From Caprella mutica (taxonomy: Eukaryota > Arthropoda > Malacostraca > Amphipoda > Caprellidae): a stretch of DNA of 64,000 nt. Below the pieces are notes generated by a model, which did not search any database, was not told the origin of the DNA, and saw nothing but the letters and a program-made list of their open reading frames with translations. The stretch lies in assembly GCA_947561585.1 (NCBI GenBank), contig CANNZV010002543.1, positions 1 through 64,000 on the forward strand. Direction: 5' to 3'. The position numbers and the translations under genes were made by a program. Below, piece after piece: positions 50,091 through 61,633 of this stretch; position 1 is the stretch's first letter; each line of letters opens with the position of its first letter.

Positions 50091-50180
50091 GTCATCATGT
50101 ACTAAGGTCAGATTAGTACATGACCTACATCATAACACTCACTTTCTGAGAACTGTGTGTGTCCATGTAGTAACCCGTTA
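50091..50180. repeat. Dispersed repeat pair (partner at 13884-13978)
   Basis: Begins in the target duplication of composite copy 2. Removing the element restores a hairpin-capable site in which GTAGGTCAT is matched by ATGACCTAC about 30 bases on. Confidence 0.5.
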
Positions 50181-50810
50181 TTTTATCCACTAATATATTC
50201 GGTATAGATAAATAAAATCATATGTGTTGTTAAGAAATCACCATTTTCGATAGAACGACATGTGTTTTAAACATAATATTTTGTAATTAAGAGATTCCAT
50301 TATTTCAATTCAGAAATGTGTCTCATTAATGATCATTGCCAAATAGAATTTCCGATGCACGAAATTTGATATTTGTACTTATGCATCGTAATAGATTAAC
50401 ACACACATATTATTCGCATCAATGGTGAGTATATTAGCCCTGAATATTATCCTTTACAAACCCCTAAAACACCCCAGTACTCTCCTCCCCCATTGGGCTT
50501 TATCTCTTTAATTGATCCTGTAGATCTGCTGTCTAGAATTTCAAAACAATTCGAGGCGTATTTTTTGACCAATTTGCAATGTGATACACATGGCATTAAA
50601 TAATACCACAGCCAATCACTCCAGATATACCAAATACATTTAGAAAAGCGTTTCATGAAAAGAGCAGGTTCAAATATATTTAAAAAAATTAGAATACTTA
50701 TAAATGTACAAATTTCAATATTGTTGAAATTGGGAATTTACCGTAATATTGAATTATTAAATGTTTTCGATCTCGGTAGTTCAATATTTCATTCAATTCC
50801 GATTACAGTT

Positions 50811-51072
50811 CAAGATCTCTTAATTCCCGATCACTACTTCAAGATCACTCCAACCCTGATCAGTATTTCAAGATCACTCCAACCCTGATCAGTATTTCAA
50901 GATCACTCCAACCCTGATCAGTATTTCAAGATCACTCCAACCCTGATCAGTATTTCAAGATCACTCCAACCCTGATCAGTATTTCAAGATCTCTTAATTT
51001 CCGATCACTACTTCAAGATCACTCCAACCCTGATCAATATTTCAAGATCTCTCTAACACAGATCAGTAGTTC
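50811..51072. repeat. 29-bp minisatellite, about 9 copies
   Basis: The unit is CAAGATCACTCCAACCCTGA followed by TCAGTATTT, period 29. The central copies are identical and the outer copies variant ('CTCTTAATTYCCGATCACTA'). Confidence 0.9.
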
Positions 51073-52225
51073 CAGATTTAATTCAATTCATGATGGCTGG
51101 ATGAATTAATTCAGTACAAGATTGGCATAATTGCTTTCAGTTGACTTTAGAGATCCTTCACTCTACACAATGAAGCTAATTACCTTTGAACATCAGTTAT
51201 AATTAGTTCATATGTCTCACAATAGTTTGGTACTCTGCATCTTGTACTTCAACTCTACATATTTGTATCGATTTCATGTTGATGTTAAGTAACTCTTTAA
51301 GGCCGAATGTCCTCTGGGAGAATATTATAGAATCATCAAATTAAATTTAAATTTATTCAATATAATCATATTCTGGCAAAAAGAGGCGTACAAATAAATG
51401 TAGGCTATGCCACAAAAGGATTCTAGATTTTGAATTACCCAAAGTTCTTCCCAAAGGATTTTTAGGCTTTACAAAAATATTAAAATGAAGAGTGAATTTT
51501 TAACAAATATTCTTTATTAAAAAAGTAACATATCTAATATTGATTTATAAAAAAAGCCCTTGGGCGCTAAGGGTTAACCATACAAGGTTTCCCAAATAAA
51601 GTGTACACTGATACTAAAATCATTATTATTTCATAATGTTAGAATAAAATTGATAAGACATCGACATCTTCGAAATTGAGTCACTTATTCAGTGATGTTT
51701 TTTTATTTAGACAGATATCTCACTTACTGCACAATTGCATCACAGTAAATACAATGTATTAGAATTTTGCGTTGAGAAACAGAGTCGAAAGAATTCTCAC
51801 CGAAGCAATATTTTTTCAATGGAAATAACGAAGCTTTAATCATTTAAATTGTCTCGTATTTTATAGACTCTTTTAGGTGAGGTTTCCACAGTCGGTTTTA
51901 ACTGCTCCTAAAATATAAGATTATGATCTTCCTCTGGCGTTGAAAAGATTATTTGAGCAGTCGTAAACTGTTATTGAAATTCAGTGAAAAGATTCACATT
52001 CAAGGGGAAATCCATATTATCAGAGGTTATTCAAACTGTATCGCAGGGAAAGTATGGAAGAAGAGTATATCTATAACAAAAAAATACAGATTTATGACGA
52101 TTAATACTATAAAGATAACCTCTCTAAACAATAAACATGTAAAATATAACTAATATAACACACATAGTTCAACATAGAACATTCGTTAAAATATTAATGG
52201 AATTTTAGTGAGAGCTGGCTCTAAA
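51073..52225. other. AT-rich stretch, nothing recognised
   Basis: No coding frame, RNA gene or element was recognised. Confidence 0.5.
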
Positions 52226-52480
52226 CATATAAACAATTTGACACATAGGATCAACAAGTCACTTACGATATTAGGAACTATTATACACTTAGAAACAAGA
52301 AGACACTTGGAAGCAAGAGGATAATTAGGAATAAGTAGACACTTAAAGAACAAAAAGATACCTATGATCAAGAGGATACATAAGACAAAGAGGACGCTAA
52401 AGAACAAGAGGAAACATATGAACAACATGACACAAAGGATCAAGAGGACACACCTATGAAAAAGTAGAACTCATGAATAG
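52226..52480. repeat. Degenerate tandem repeat, about 20-23 bp
   Basis: Many variants of ACAAGAGGACACTTAAGA ('CAAGAAGACACTTGGAAGCA', 'AATAAGTAGACACTTAAAGA', 'CAAGAGGATACATAAGACA'). The hydrophobic leucine- and cysteine-rich minus-strand frame at 52186-52443 is a reading of this array. Confidence 0.75.
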
Positions 52481-53711
52481 AGAACACACATAGAGTGTCC
52501 CTGATCATTTAAAAAACACTTTGCACCCGTTCTAGGAGTCAAAAATGGTTGAAAAATATTGAAACCGGAAATCAATTTCAAGAAATATTGTGTTCATATA
52601 TATATATTAGTTTTATATTGAAGGAATAATGTTAATCATCTTCAAAATTTCAATGCCTATTGGGAGCCTATATATTGTCTGTATAAGCTGACTATTTCGG
52701 ACCCTCATGTTTACATCATCTGACAACTTTCAGGAAACAAGGTTGGCATCATTTTCGAAAAAAGCCATCGTTCAAAAACGTCTGTCCCTAATGGCCATAT
52801 TAAATGAGATTTACGTTAATTATTGTGGAAATTGAACCGGCGGTCAATACATTTGAGCGAAATTTTGTACTGTTTGACAGTTGTACTCTTAAAACAATAT
52901 AATTTATATTGAATCTCTAATCAATATTTGTAATTATATCTTTTTACTTTTCTTGTATCTTATATTATAAAAGCACAAATGGGAAAAAAAATATCTCAAT
53001 AAATAATATATGTTATCGACAAGAAATTCAATTCCTTCATTGGAATTTGTATCTTCAACATTAAGAAAATACAATTAGATTACATATCCATAAATTATAT
53101 TTATTGCAATTTTTGTTCATTTTTAATTAATCCATTTTATTTACTTTCAATGGAAAACTTATATTCTCATTTTCTTCCAAATATGGATAATCCTTATATG
53201 TTTGAAAAACTGTATGAATAGTGTGATTAACAATTTAAGGATTAATGAAAATATTAAATTAGAGTAAAAACATACATATTAAATTTAATTGCAGGTAACA
53301 CAAATGATTGAAATATATAAATAAAATGAAGTAGCCGATTCATCAAATCTATTCAGAAATAACATCAGAAATCGAGATCAGCTCATTAAGTTTTCTCATA
53401 TTTACATCAACGACTATTCAATATATTAGCTCTGTAGGTAAATTTCATATTATTTATATATTGGCCCATAAATTGAAAAGGGTTTATAGTGTCATGTTTG
53501 CTAAAAGGAAATAACATTTTAATATATTTTTCAATTGGTCTAATTTTCAGGTGAATGATATATTAATCATAATAATATATCATACAACCAAATGATACCA
53601 AGAAACTTATACCAAGAAAATATAGTTAAGTAGAATAAACCTTTCAAAGATGAATTGAGTTTTATTTTTCACTTATAATCATTTCACAATTTTTCAAATG
53701 CGAAGAATCTC
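52481..53711. other. AT-rich stretch, nothing recognised
   Basis: A less AT-rich patch at about 52690-52870 has no coding frame. No element ends were seen. Confidence 0.45.
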
Positions 53712-53862
53712 ACTCAATTCTGCTGTCTCACACTGTAAGATGGTTAGAACTTCTATCCCTCTTCCAATTCTCTCATCGTGTGAAAATGACATTCGAATAT
53801 TTGCTTCCAATTCGGCATTGTGAATTCTCAGCGTCACTGAAATACGATGGAGAAGAAAAATT
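53712..53862. repeat. Dispersed repeat pair (partner at 40374-40530)
   Basis: Carries the ordered motifs 'CTGCTGTCTC', 'TAAGATGGTTAGAA', 'CTTCCAATTCTCTC' and 'GAATTCTCAGCGTC'. Confidence 0.6.
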
Positions 53863-54417
53863 TTACATTTTGTATTTTATTGCAATGTTGCGGCCTAAAT
53901 ACAGAGTTGAAACCACTGTAGAAACTTTATATTGACCACAATCACAGAGAAAATTTGTTGTGAATTACTGATTGTGAGCTGGTAATAATTTAACGGAGTA
54001 TATGACAGTGAAAATTAATAATTATTAGTAACAATCTTCGATAACTTAATCTCCCAGTTTATAATCATACGACAATAAGATTCATTTTACCAACAGTAAA
54101 ATCGTATAATTATTGCCGTGTTGCACAATTTTTCATTCATCACTACAGCATCAGTTCTCCTTCATCAAAATTAACTAGCTTAAACCAAAATAACTATTTA
54201 TTATAATACTATCAGCGGTATCCGGCGGATTCACCGAAAACAAATTCTCCAAAGACGAATTTGCCGAATCTCAAATTTGCTGAAAACAGATTCGCCGAAG
54301 TGAGGATTTGCCGAAAGACAAATAAAATGTAAAATTACACAAATATTACATAAATGAAGCTATACACGAAATAATAACCCTTACTAACACTAAATGATCC
54401 TTTATACTGTCTTTTCG

Positions 54418-54603
54418 TACCAGTCCTTATTTTACTGGCTTGCAATACTTACCTTATTACCAATCCTTACGTAACTGCAATTCCTTACATTTCTATTTAT
54501 CCTTCTCTTACTATCTAACCTTAACTTACTCTCCAATCTTTATTTTACTACCAATCCTTATCTTAATACCAATCCTTATCTTACTACCAATCTTTCCATT
54601 ACT
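54418..54603. repeat. Degenerate tandem repeat, about 22 bp
   Basis: Variants of TTACTACCAATCCTTATC repeat through this stretch inside the diverged family-D element. The right-hand copies are best conserved. Confidence 0.75.
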
Positions 54604-55253
54604 ATCATAAATAAACATCTTTAAAAAAACTTTTAAATTGACTTAATTTTAGAATCTCTAATTAGTGTATTCAATACACCATTGCCTTCAAATAAGTCAC
54701 TCATTATTATATTTCATGTTGTTAAAAAAATCTAGTCAAGAAAACAAAACAAATAGTTTAGATATGTCTATATGTTCCCAAAGCACCTCAGGTTTCAAAG
54801 ATTGTAGGTATCACTAGCATGAATAAATTTCTTTGACCTAAAAACATTGATTTCAATCAACCCTTTATTAGTAATCTCATATACATATTAATATTAAATA
54901 TTTAGTTATATACTGTTAGATATATGAAATTAGCGAAATGATACGGAATAAGTGGAATAAAAATTGCATAGTAATCGCATGTCAAATTCATAAAAGAATG
55001 TGTTCTTTATTTTAAATTGATAAAAAGCTACACAGATCCACAGAATGTTTTTTGTGATTAAATTAAATTTAACATTAGACAAATCTGTCTTTCGGTAAAT
55101 TTGTTCTTCGGCTAATCCGTATTTCGAAAATTCGTTATCGGCTAATTTGAGATTCGGCAAACACTTATTCGGAGAATCTGGTTCTGCGAACTATAGTTTC
55201 CGGTAATTTAAACTTGTCTTTGGCAACTTCGTTTTCAGAAAATCAGCCTAGAC

Positions 55254-55962
55254 CAGGGGTGGGCAAATGTAGCACTCAGTGCTCTTTTGGAGCTCAGAAC
55301 AGCACTCTTGCCCAGCAGGGAAACGGTGCTTTATATTCTTTCAAAGAAAATTCAGAATTTTTAGCCATGACTGCTACATAAATTAATAGTATAATAAAGA
55401 AAATGATGGTAAACTAATTTAAGAACAGAGTAATTGTAATGACCTTGATACTTTGAAAGTCAATTTTATTCGTTAATAATGTATATTTTGTTTATTGTTA
55501 CAGTAATGCAGGTGTTTAAAATTTTTACCTCTGTCTATTTTCATCTAGATCAGTTATTTAATACGTTTGTCTAAGGAGACTATTACACTGTGGTAAGAAT
55601 TTGTGCAATCATTTTTAAGACCCTACTTTTATATGTAGGCCCAAATTATTGTCATTTATCCTGTGATTTTACGAGTTATTTATTATAACTTGTACAAGAT
55701 AATTAATTTTTGTTCTTATTATGAATTATTTTCACATAAAAAAAGAAATCAAATATCATTTATTAATTCCTTCTAATGAAAATAATAAATAAACTACCAA
55801 TATTTATGTAAAAAATAAGAACCATGTTACGCACCTCAATGAAATATACCACTTCGTATAATAACTCAGTATCCCCTGCAATTTAAAAAACGAAAAGAAG
55901 ATGGTAATGGCATTGAGATTCCATCTTTTGGCACTGAAAAACACAATGTGTGCCCACCCCAG
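55254..55962. mobile_element. hAT-type non-autonomous element
   Basis: Termini are CAGGGGTGGGCAAATG and, read inward from the right, CTGGGGTGGGCACACA. CAGGGGTGGGCAA is a terminus widely shared by animal hAT elements. The flanks are a perfect 8-bp duplication, GCCTAGAC (55246-55253 and 55963-55970), as expected for hAT. The 709-bp body has no transposase. The minus-strand frame 55804-55992 crosses the right end and is not a gene. Confidence 0.9.
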
Positions 55963-56474
55963 GCCTAGACCCACAATCAGGTTCAAATTCACGGCTCAAA
56001 GCCATTCCATGTCCACATATAATTCATAAAGTTTTTTTGAAATTAAAACTAATATTGTGATTTGTGTATCATAATGTTCATTCAGTTATATGATCAAATT
56101 CTCTTATGGAAAAATATTTAAAAGTATTTTCACTATAAACATAATTGCATAATTTCGAACTACATTATTAATTCCATTAAAAGAGTAGCCAGAATATTAT
56201 GTATTATCAAGAATCTTTAATTTATTCCTATCTAAATGTTACTATAAAAGGAATTGAATCAGCCTAAAAGCCCTTTTGTCAGAATAACTGAGCTAAATTC
56301 TTCCATCGAATCTTTCGTTTCTGCAACCATTGGCTATTGGTTTGGCTCCAAAAGAAAATTGCCTACGTGAAATGTGTTCATTCCCTCAAAGTGAATCTTC
56401 TTGTTTAACATTAGATTAGTTTGTATATATCAAAGAAGCAGAGTATTCTACTAGTCCACACTTTACAATCGTGA

Positions 56475-57875
56475 TCGGTAAATTCCACCGCAGAAAGTTC
56501 CACCAGGAAGATTCCACTGCGGAAGATTCCACCGGCGTTAAATACCAGATGTAGTAAATTTCACCGCGGAAGAATTCACCGTTTTGAAAAAACAAAAACA
56601 AATGATTAGTATAAATAAACAGTTTATTTTAAAAATGTATTTCTAAGTCTAGGTAATTGATAATTATAAAATTGTAAATGAACTATAAAAAAATTAATAA
56701 TCCGGCCATCATATAGGCATTAAATATTTAACTGGTTAATCGTGACATAATATGACCCAGATATTGGATCACCAACCTGTGGCAACACTGCAAAATTTAG
56801 CTTCTTGAATCTATCAACAAAAACACTAAGTTCAGGTTTTGATGTTTAATGAAAATATTTTTTTTTCATGTTTCATTATTGAAAAGGTTAATATTAAGAA
56901 GCAACATGACAAGCATGTTTTTGGTGTCTATTTCTTTAGAGTCACTTTAAATCAGAGTCCTGCAGAACCGAATTTATATTAAGATGTTGCATATCAAAAG
57001 AAACTCTATACGTGTTATGATCTTATGTGAGTTTGAAGTTCTGTTTTTTATTCGTGTGTCTGTGGTTTCAGATCGAAGCTAGTTAATGTACTGCAATTTT
57101 TCTGCCTAACTCTATGTTCAAAATTTAGTTGAAACGCATTATATTTAAACTTTATTTTGTAATAGTTTCAATAGAGATTATTATACAGTTTCAGAAAGTT
57201 TCATATTGGTAATTTTTCTTTTTTATAATAATATATATCGATACTAATTAAACGTTTTATTTCAGTACGTGTCAAATTTATTTTTTAATTCCACCTTTTA
57301 TCGTCGCTGATTTAAATTGAGATATCTATTGGTACATTTAATAAAATAAAATAAAATTTATATTACAAACAAAATATAATCCTTAATTTCAGTTTCATCA
57401 TATATGTTTAAAGGATAATCAAACGGAATCTTAATTGTTTGTCACTGGGGCAGTGGAACTTTATTGTTGAATTTACACTACTTAATTTTTTTCAAAATTG
57501 AATTGATTCATAATAAAAAGATAGATTGATCTGTCTATTACTTCGTATGATCTCCTAACCGAACAACATTTTATTTGTTAAAAAGTAAAGAAATTATAAG
57601 AATATGTCATGTTAATTTCTTAACTTTTTAACTAATAAAATGTTGTTCGGTTACCACCAAAAACACATTTTTCTTATAATTTTTCTTTTAGGCCTTCAAT
57701 TAACATGACATATTCTTATAATTTCTTGACTTTTTAACTAATAAAATGTTGTTCGGTTACCACCAAAAACACATTTTTCTTATAATCAGTTTTAATAAAT
57801 TTTATACCTTTTGTAAATGAAATCCAGTATTATGCGGTGGAATCTTCCGCGGCGGAATTTTCTGGCAGTGGATGA
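56475..57875. mobile_element. FB-like element, family F, right end truncated
   Basis: The left array (about 56475-56580) has units like GGAAGATTCCACCGC, period 15. A short inverse array at 57832-57872 ('GCGGTGGAATCTTCCGCGGC') forms the right side and runs straight into a piggyBac-type MITE fragment. No target duplication can be read. Minus-strand frame 56416-56601 is an array reading. Confidence 0.65.
57557..57787. repeat. Inverted repeat with a partly duplicated arm
   Basis: The left arm (57557-57616) begins AACCGAACAACATTTTATTT. It is matched in inverse by 57698-57761, ending 'AATGTTGTTCGGTT'. The 65-base segment from 57617 ('TTTCTTAACTTTTTAACTAA') is also directly repeated from 57722. It lies inside the family-F element and may be a small nested element rearranged by local duplication. 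Confidence 0.7.
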
Positions 57876-57877
57876 TG

Positions 57878-58146
57878 AAAACATGGACAAAATCGTGGGT
57901 TTTGGCTAACCAAACTACATTTCTACGTTGCTACAAGTTAGAGTACAATTAATTTCATAAATTACGTGATTTACGCTGAGTTACGCCGATACGTAAATAT
58001 TTTTTAACTTTTAAATACAAAATATATTTGTTATTTATGTAGGAACAAAGTCAAGCAAGGCCAGTAAATTTAAAGGAACGGCATGGAAGATAAGAAGCAA
58101 TTTAAAAAAAGATGTGCCTAGGATACACACGTCAAACTCATTAAGA
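57878..58146 (+). mobile_element. piggyBac-type MITE, copy 5 (right half)
   Basis: Aligns with the right half of copies 1 and 2, from 'GAAAACATGGACAAAAT' through 'TACGCCGATACGTAAATATT' to 'GTCAAACTCATTAAGA', followed by TTAA (58147-58150). The left half is missing at the junction with the family-F array. Confidence 0.8.
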
Positions 58147-59221
58147 TTAAACGCATCCTAAAAAATAAAATGTTTCCTTCATATATACTTGGTTGCTTTA
58201 AAAAAACTATATATATAGTTTACTTGATTAACACCAATGACATGGAAACAAAACCCAATGACCCATTATACCAGCATCAGATTGTTTCTTGTGGAATCTC
58301 CCTGAAATTCACCCTCAATTTCCAAAAATATATTTAGTAATCTTATTAAAAGTATTCTTATTAAATAATCTTCACTTAAATAATCTTCACTATCTCAATA
58401 ATACCATACAAAATAACTATATTCTCTTTAAGATTCACGTAGGATCGTGCACTTATTCGCAATTTCCCCCACCTTTAAAGGTTGATGACATCATACCTAT
58501 CCTAAAACTTCAAATCAAACGAAAACATAGTTTGGCCGTCTTTCAAGTTCTCATATGTCGATATATGACATTTTCCCATTACATTTTCAGGGGTATGATT
58601 GAAGAATCTTTGCTTATTGTGAAGGAATTGTCCCAACGATGGAACAGTTAAAATTACCATCTTTAAATTCTCATTCAATGCATCCTGAAAAGAAAGGGAT
58701 ACGATAATTTGTTACAGTATGATACCTTTATAGAATAATATCTGGTACAATAGTGAATTTTCATGGGCGAATTATACTATTCTTAATTATCGGACAATTA
58801 TAAACATAACAGATCTCATTATATTTCTCTTATACAGTCTCAGGAGAGTACTTGGATATGATATCAATTTTTAATCCGCAATCATCAGTATCAGTACCTA
58901 GAACAAGATATTTTCTCCTAATGCATATGGCATATACTCTTTCAACAATGGTTAGTAAGTTAGTAGCTTTGATAATAGAAACAGATTTAATTCAATCAGT
59001 CCACAGATCAAAGTCAGTATGCTACAAATTCATGTTAAGAAGAAGGAACTTGCATTTGTATTTTTGGTCTATAAGGATAAAATTTCAATAGACTTGAACT
59101 ACCTCCAAATATTGTCCAAATGTTTTAGGATATTAATTGAGTTATTTATTCATGGCTACGTAGTATTTAACGAATGGGCATCTAAAAATAAATTATTTTC
59201 AACCAGATGAGCATTGTCACA
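58147..59221. other. AT-rich stretch with an unrecognised 120-residue frame
   Basis: The frame at 58289-58651 (+) encodes 120 residues, asparagine- and leucine-rich early on and more ordinary later. I recognise no domain, promoter or splice signals that would support a gene. It is among the longest single open frames in the window that no repeat explains. Confidence 0.4.
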
Positions 59222-59334
59222 AGGGTGGAATTTACATGGAAGGAATTTACCTGGAGTGGATTAAAACGGGATGGAATATACCGGGGTGAGATTTACCGGG
59301 GTGGGAAATACCAGGGTGGAATATACCTAGAACG
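59222..59334. repeat. Family-G array (lone FB-like end)
   Basis: Seven or eight units like GGGGTGAGATTTACC, period about 15, end in TATACCTAGAAC. Read inward that is GTTCTAGGTATATTCC, the same CTAGG-bearing terminus seen in families A and D. I find no inverted partner in the window. Confidence 0.65.
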
Positions 59335-59395
59335 TGTATTACATAAGATACAGAGTGTTGCTACATAGTTACCTTTCACGACTTTAGTACTATTC

Positions 59396-59604
59396 TTAAT
59401 AAACCAGTTTCCCATCCGTGATGATGAGGTTTTTCTTTATATTAATAAATTTAATTTTAAAAGCAGCACATAACTTAGCTTTATCGTGCCTTTTCTTCCA
59501 GTCATCAAAAGTCATTTCAACAACAGTGTTCCATTGTCTTTTATTGTTATCCATCAACTTTATGTAATATATACCGATATTGTCGATTAAGATACCAGCA
59601 TCAA
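59396..59604 (-). pseudogene. Exon-like open segment, unrecognised protein
   Basis: On the minus strand a TTTAAATTACAG acceptor-like sequence (AG at 59605-59606) precedes 69 open codons ending in TAA (59396-59398). It reads 'MDNNKRQWNTVVEMTFDDWK' and 'KRHDKAKLCAAFKIKFINIK' in its middle. The mixed charged and aromatic composition is more protein-like than surrounding frames. No ATG of the usual kind opens it, apart from the internal M. It lies just inside the family-G array and downstream of the segments at 59751-60260. It may be the last exon of a decayed element-encoded gene; the function is unknown. Confidence 0.35.
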
Positions 59605-59750
59605 CTGTAATTTAAATTCCAAACACTATAAATTATTTATCAGCTGAATCCACAGTGTTTTATCATTGTTTTTTTTAATAGTGCCTCACAATAAAAGAAA
59701 TGCTTTGTATTTAGCATTTTCTGTTGCGAAATGATGTAAACTTGAATATA

Positions 59751-59894
59751 TCATTTTTCATCTTTCTTCGATAGTATTTCATTTTGTATGTATTCAAAAA
59801 TTTTGCAAGTGTGTTCATGTTCTCTGAGGTCGGCTTTCATTAGGTTGAAGCAGAAACTGCAACATTTGTTTGTATAAAACGATTTTTTTTTCAT
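59751..59894 (-). pseudogene. 47-codon frame with a zinc-finger-like motif
   Basis: ATG at 59892-59894, stop TGA at 59751-59753. The reading includes 'CCSFCFNLMKADLREHEHTC', a C-x2-C-x10-H-x3-C arrangement. Such motifs occur in many contexts, including a segment of protein-primed family-B DNA polymerases of Polinton-like elements. Alone it cannot be assigned. Confidence 0.35.
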
Positions 59895-60062
59895 GTTAGA
59901 TGAATGAATGAATAAATTAAAACTATGTTAATTAATGATATTAATATAATAATATTAATATATAATACAGAGATAGATTGTTGGTTAACCTAGATTATTT
60001 GAACTTCTTCTTATTACAGTTAGTACTGTAATTATCATCCTGTTCCTTGGGTTGATATAACA

Positions 60063-60260
60063 CTAAATTATAGTTGGTAACTTTTCAATTTTATTAAAGT
60101 GTTCAAGTATGATTGGTTCACCGTGTCTAATAGGAAATTTAATGTATTTCCCTTTATTTTTTCATAGTGTTTCTTAATTGGATGGAGGCATTGACCATCT
60201 TACAACATGAAGAATGCATTCAGAGAAAGTTGTACGCTGTCAAAATTAGTTTTAATGATC
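60063..60260 (-). pseudogene. Possible family-B DNA polymerase relic (Polinton-like), frameshifted
   Basis: Two minus-strand frames joined by a frameshift near 60150 read 'DGQCLHPIKKHYEKIKG' and then 'KFPIRHGEPIILEHFNKIEK' followed by LPTII and a stop. In protein-primed polymerases of Polinton-type elements, a proline, a short aromatic segment and a second proline at comparable spacing come just before the first exonuclease motif (D-x-E). Here that motif position is a stop and non-acidic residues. The match is from memory of the general pattern and may be chance. The polymerase core is not visible. Confidence 0.25.
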
Positions 60261-60904
60261 AAAAGGGATCGATAAACTGATAATGATTCAGTTCATCTGT
60301 CTCCCACTCTGCTCAACGCACGTACGATTCTATTTCCAAATTTCCTTTTACTTCAATATTCTAGAGGCATCTCAATTTTCAGTCCAGTCATTTAATTTCC
60401 AAGACGAAGAAGAATCAGAAAAGCGATTGATTTCAACAAATTTAGAGCACTGTTCTATTTCTGAGGATTGTATATAGTATATACACTATACAGTGTGAGT
60501 GGAGTGTTTTATTTGAAGCTTCCCCTGTTAATATCAGTAATGTGGAAATAGTGGACGACGCAATGGAGAATACCAATGTGCCAATAATTAGATATTAGAT
60601 TCTTTACTATCGCATAAATAATTTGATAGTAGTAATTACAGTCACAATAATGTAGTTTGTAGTAATCTGATTCAAAGAGTTATGTTAAAAATAATGACAC
60701 TAAAATCTATGTAAATTATTTTGAATTTATAAATTAATATTTTGTTTGAATAATTTATTTCATATTTTAAAATGTTCATGGTGATTTTCAAATAAGTACT
60801 TTTTAGCTCCTAACCTATACAATATGCATTTCGTAATCTAAGAATCAAATTAGCAGAATAAACTCCTATTTGATTATTAATTTTATATTATTAATCATAT
60901 AAAT
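60261..60904. other. AT-rich stretch, nothing firm
   Basis: A 64-residue plus frame (60283-60477) ends in an acidic, serine-rich tail ('FQDEEESEKRLISTNLEHCS'). It is unrecognised and lies opposite the coding relics, so I do not call it. Confidence 0.4.
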
Positions 60905-61100
60905 TTAATTTTGACATGATAGTATAACACAATGATAATATTAACCTAATATTTGAGTCAATATAACTCATAATGATATTTTTTACCAGATATTTGGGTC
61001 AGTATACATAATGATATTAAATACCAGATATTTGGGTCAGTATAACACATAATGATAATCTTGACCTGATATTTAGTTCAGTGAGATATATAATGATAAC
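60905..61100. repeat. Tandem repeat of about 55-60 bp
   Basis: Four imperfect units of 'GATATTTGGGTCAGTATAAC' plus 'ACATAATGATATT'. A further unit appears at about 61637-61670 ('GACCTGATATTGAAGTTAAG'), after the 61128-61633 element, which therefore seems to interrupt the array. Confidence 0.75.
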
Positions 61101-61127
61101 TAGGTTATGTGGACTCGGTAGTGCGCA

Positions 61128-61633
61128 TACCTTCGCCTCCGCTTTGACCTGTTCTCTCCCAAAATTTAAGAAACTGCTAACTGGATAATAACCAATCGTC
61201 CCTCCAAGTTTCATGCAATATGGTACAATACTTTTTGAGTTATAAATGACCTTGACCTTGACCTTTGGCCGGATCGCTTCCAAAATTTTAGACAATTTGG
61301 TTGAATACTTTTCGAGTTACAAATGGCCTTGACCTTGATCTTTGACCTTTGACCCGATCGCTCCCAAAATCTAACAAAATGGTTCCTGTATATTGACCAA
61401 TCGCCCCACCAAGTTTCATGCAATATGGTTCAATAATTTTTGAGTTATGAATGACCGTGACCTTGACCATTGAACGGATCGCTCCCAAAATTCTACCAGC
61501 AGGTCACTGGATATAGACCAATCGTTTCATCAAATTTCAGGCAATTTGATTGAACACTTCTTCAGTTAGGCGAATAACAAGATGATAAATAAATTCCGAT
61601 GAAAATATGACCTTCCCGCATTCTGCGAAGGTA
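61128..61633. mobile_element. TGACCTTGACC-rich repeat with TACCTTCGC ends
   Basis: The ends are TACCTTCGC (61128-61136) and GCGAAGGTA (61625-61633). The interior has about four units of roughly 90-120 bases, each with 'GATCGCTCCCAAAAT', 'CAAGTTTCATGCAATATGG', 'TTTTTGAGTTATGAATGACC' and 'TTGACCTTGACC'. Repeats with TGACCTTGACC-like text are, from general knowledge, frequent in invertebrate genomes. No target duplication is clear. Three minus-strand frames at 61017-61488 are readings of these units. Confidence 0.6.

Larger units (their letters stand above)
54217..55972. mobile_element. FB-like element, diverged family D, with a hAT-type insertion
   Basis: The left array (54217 to about 54325) has GCCGAAAACAGATTC-like units. 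The right array (about 55085-55245) has inverse units such as TTCGGCTAATTTG. Termini read inward are GGTATCCGG (left) and GGGTCTAGGC (right). Flanks ACTATCAGC (54208-54216) and ACAATCAGG (55973-55981) match at 7 of 9. The right terminus is split by the element at 55254-55962. The frame 54930-55160 is an array reading. Confidence 0.7.

Noticed and set aside
52186..52443. Hydrophobic L/C/I-rich minus-strand frame resembling a membrane protein
   Set aside because: It reads the degenerate ACAAGAGGACACTT tandem repeat.
61017..61488. Three overlapping minus-strand frames with K-V-K-V or S-R-S-R runs
   Set aside because: They follow the TGACCTTGACC-rich units and shift frame from unit to unit.
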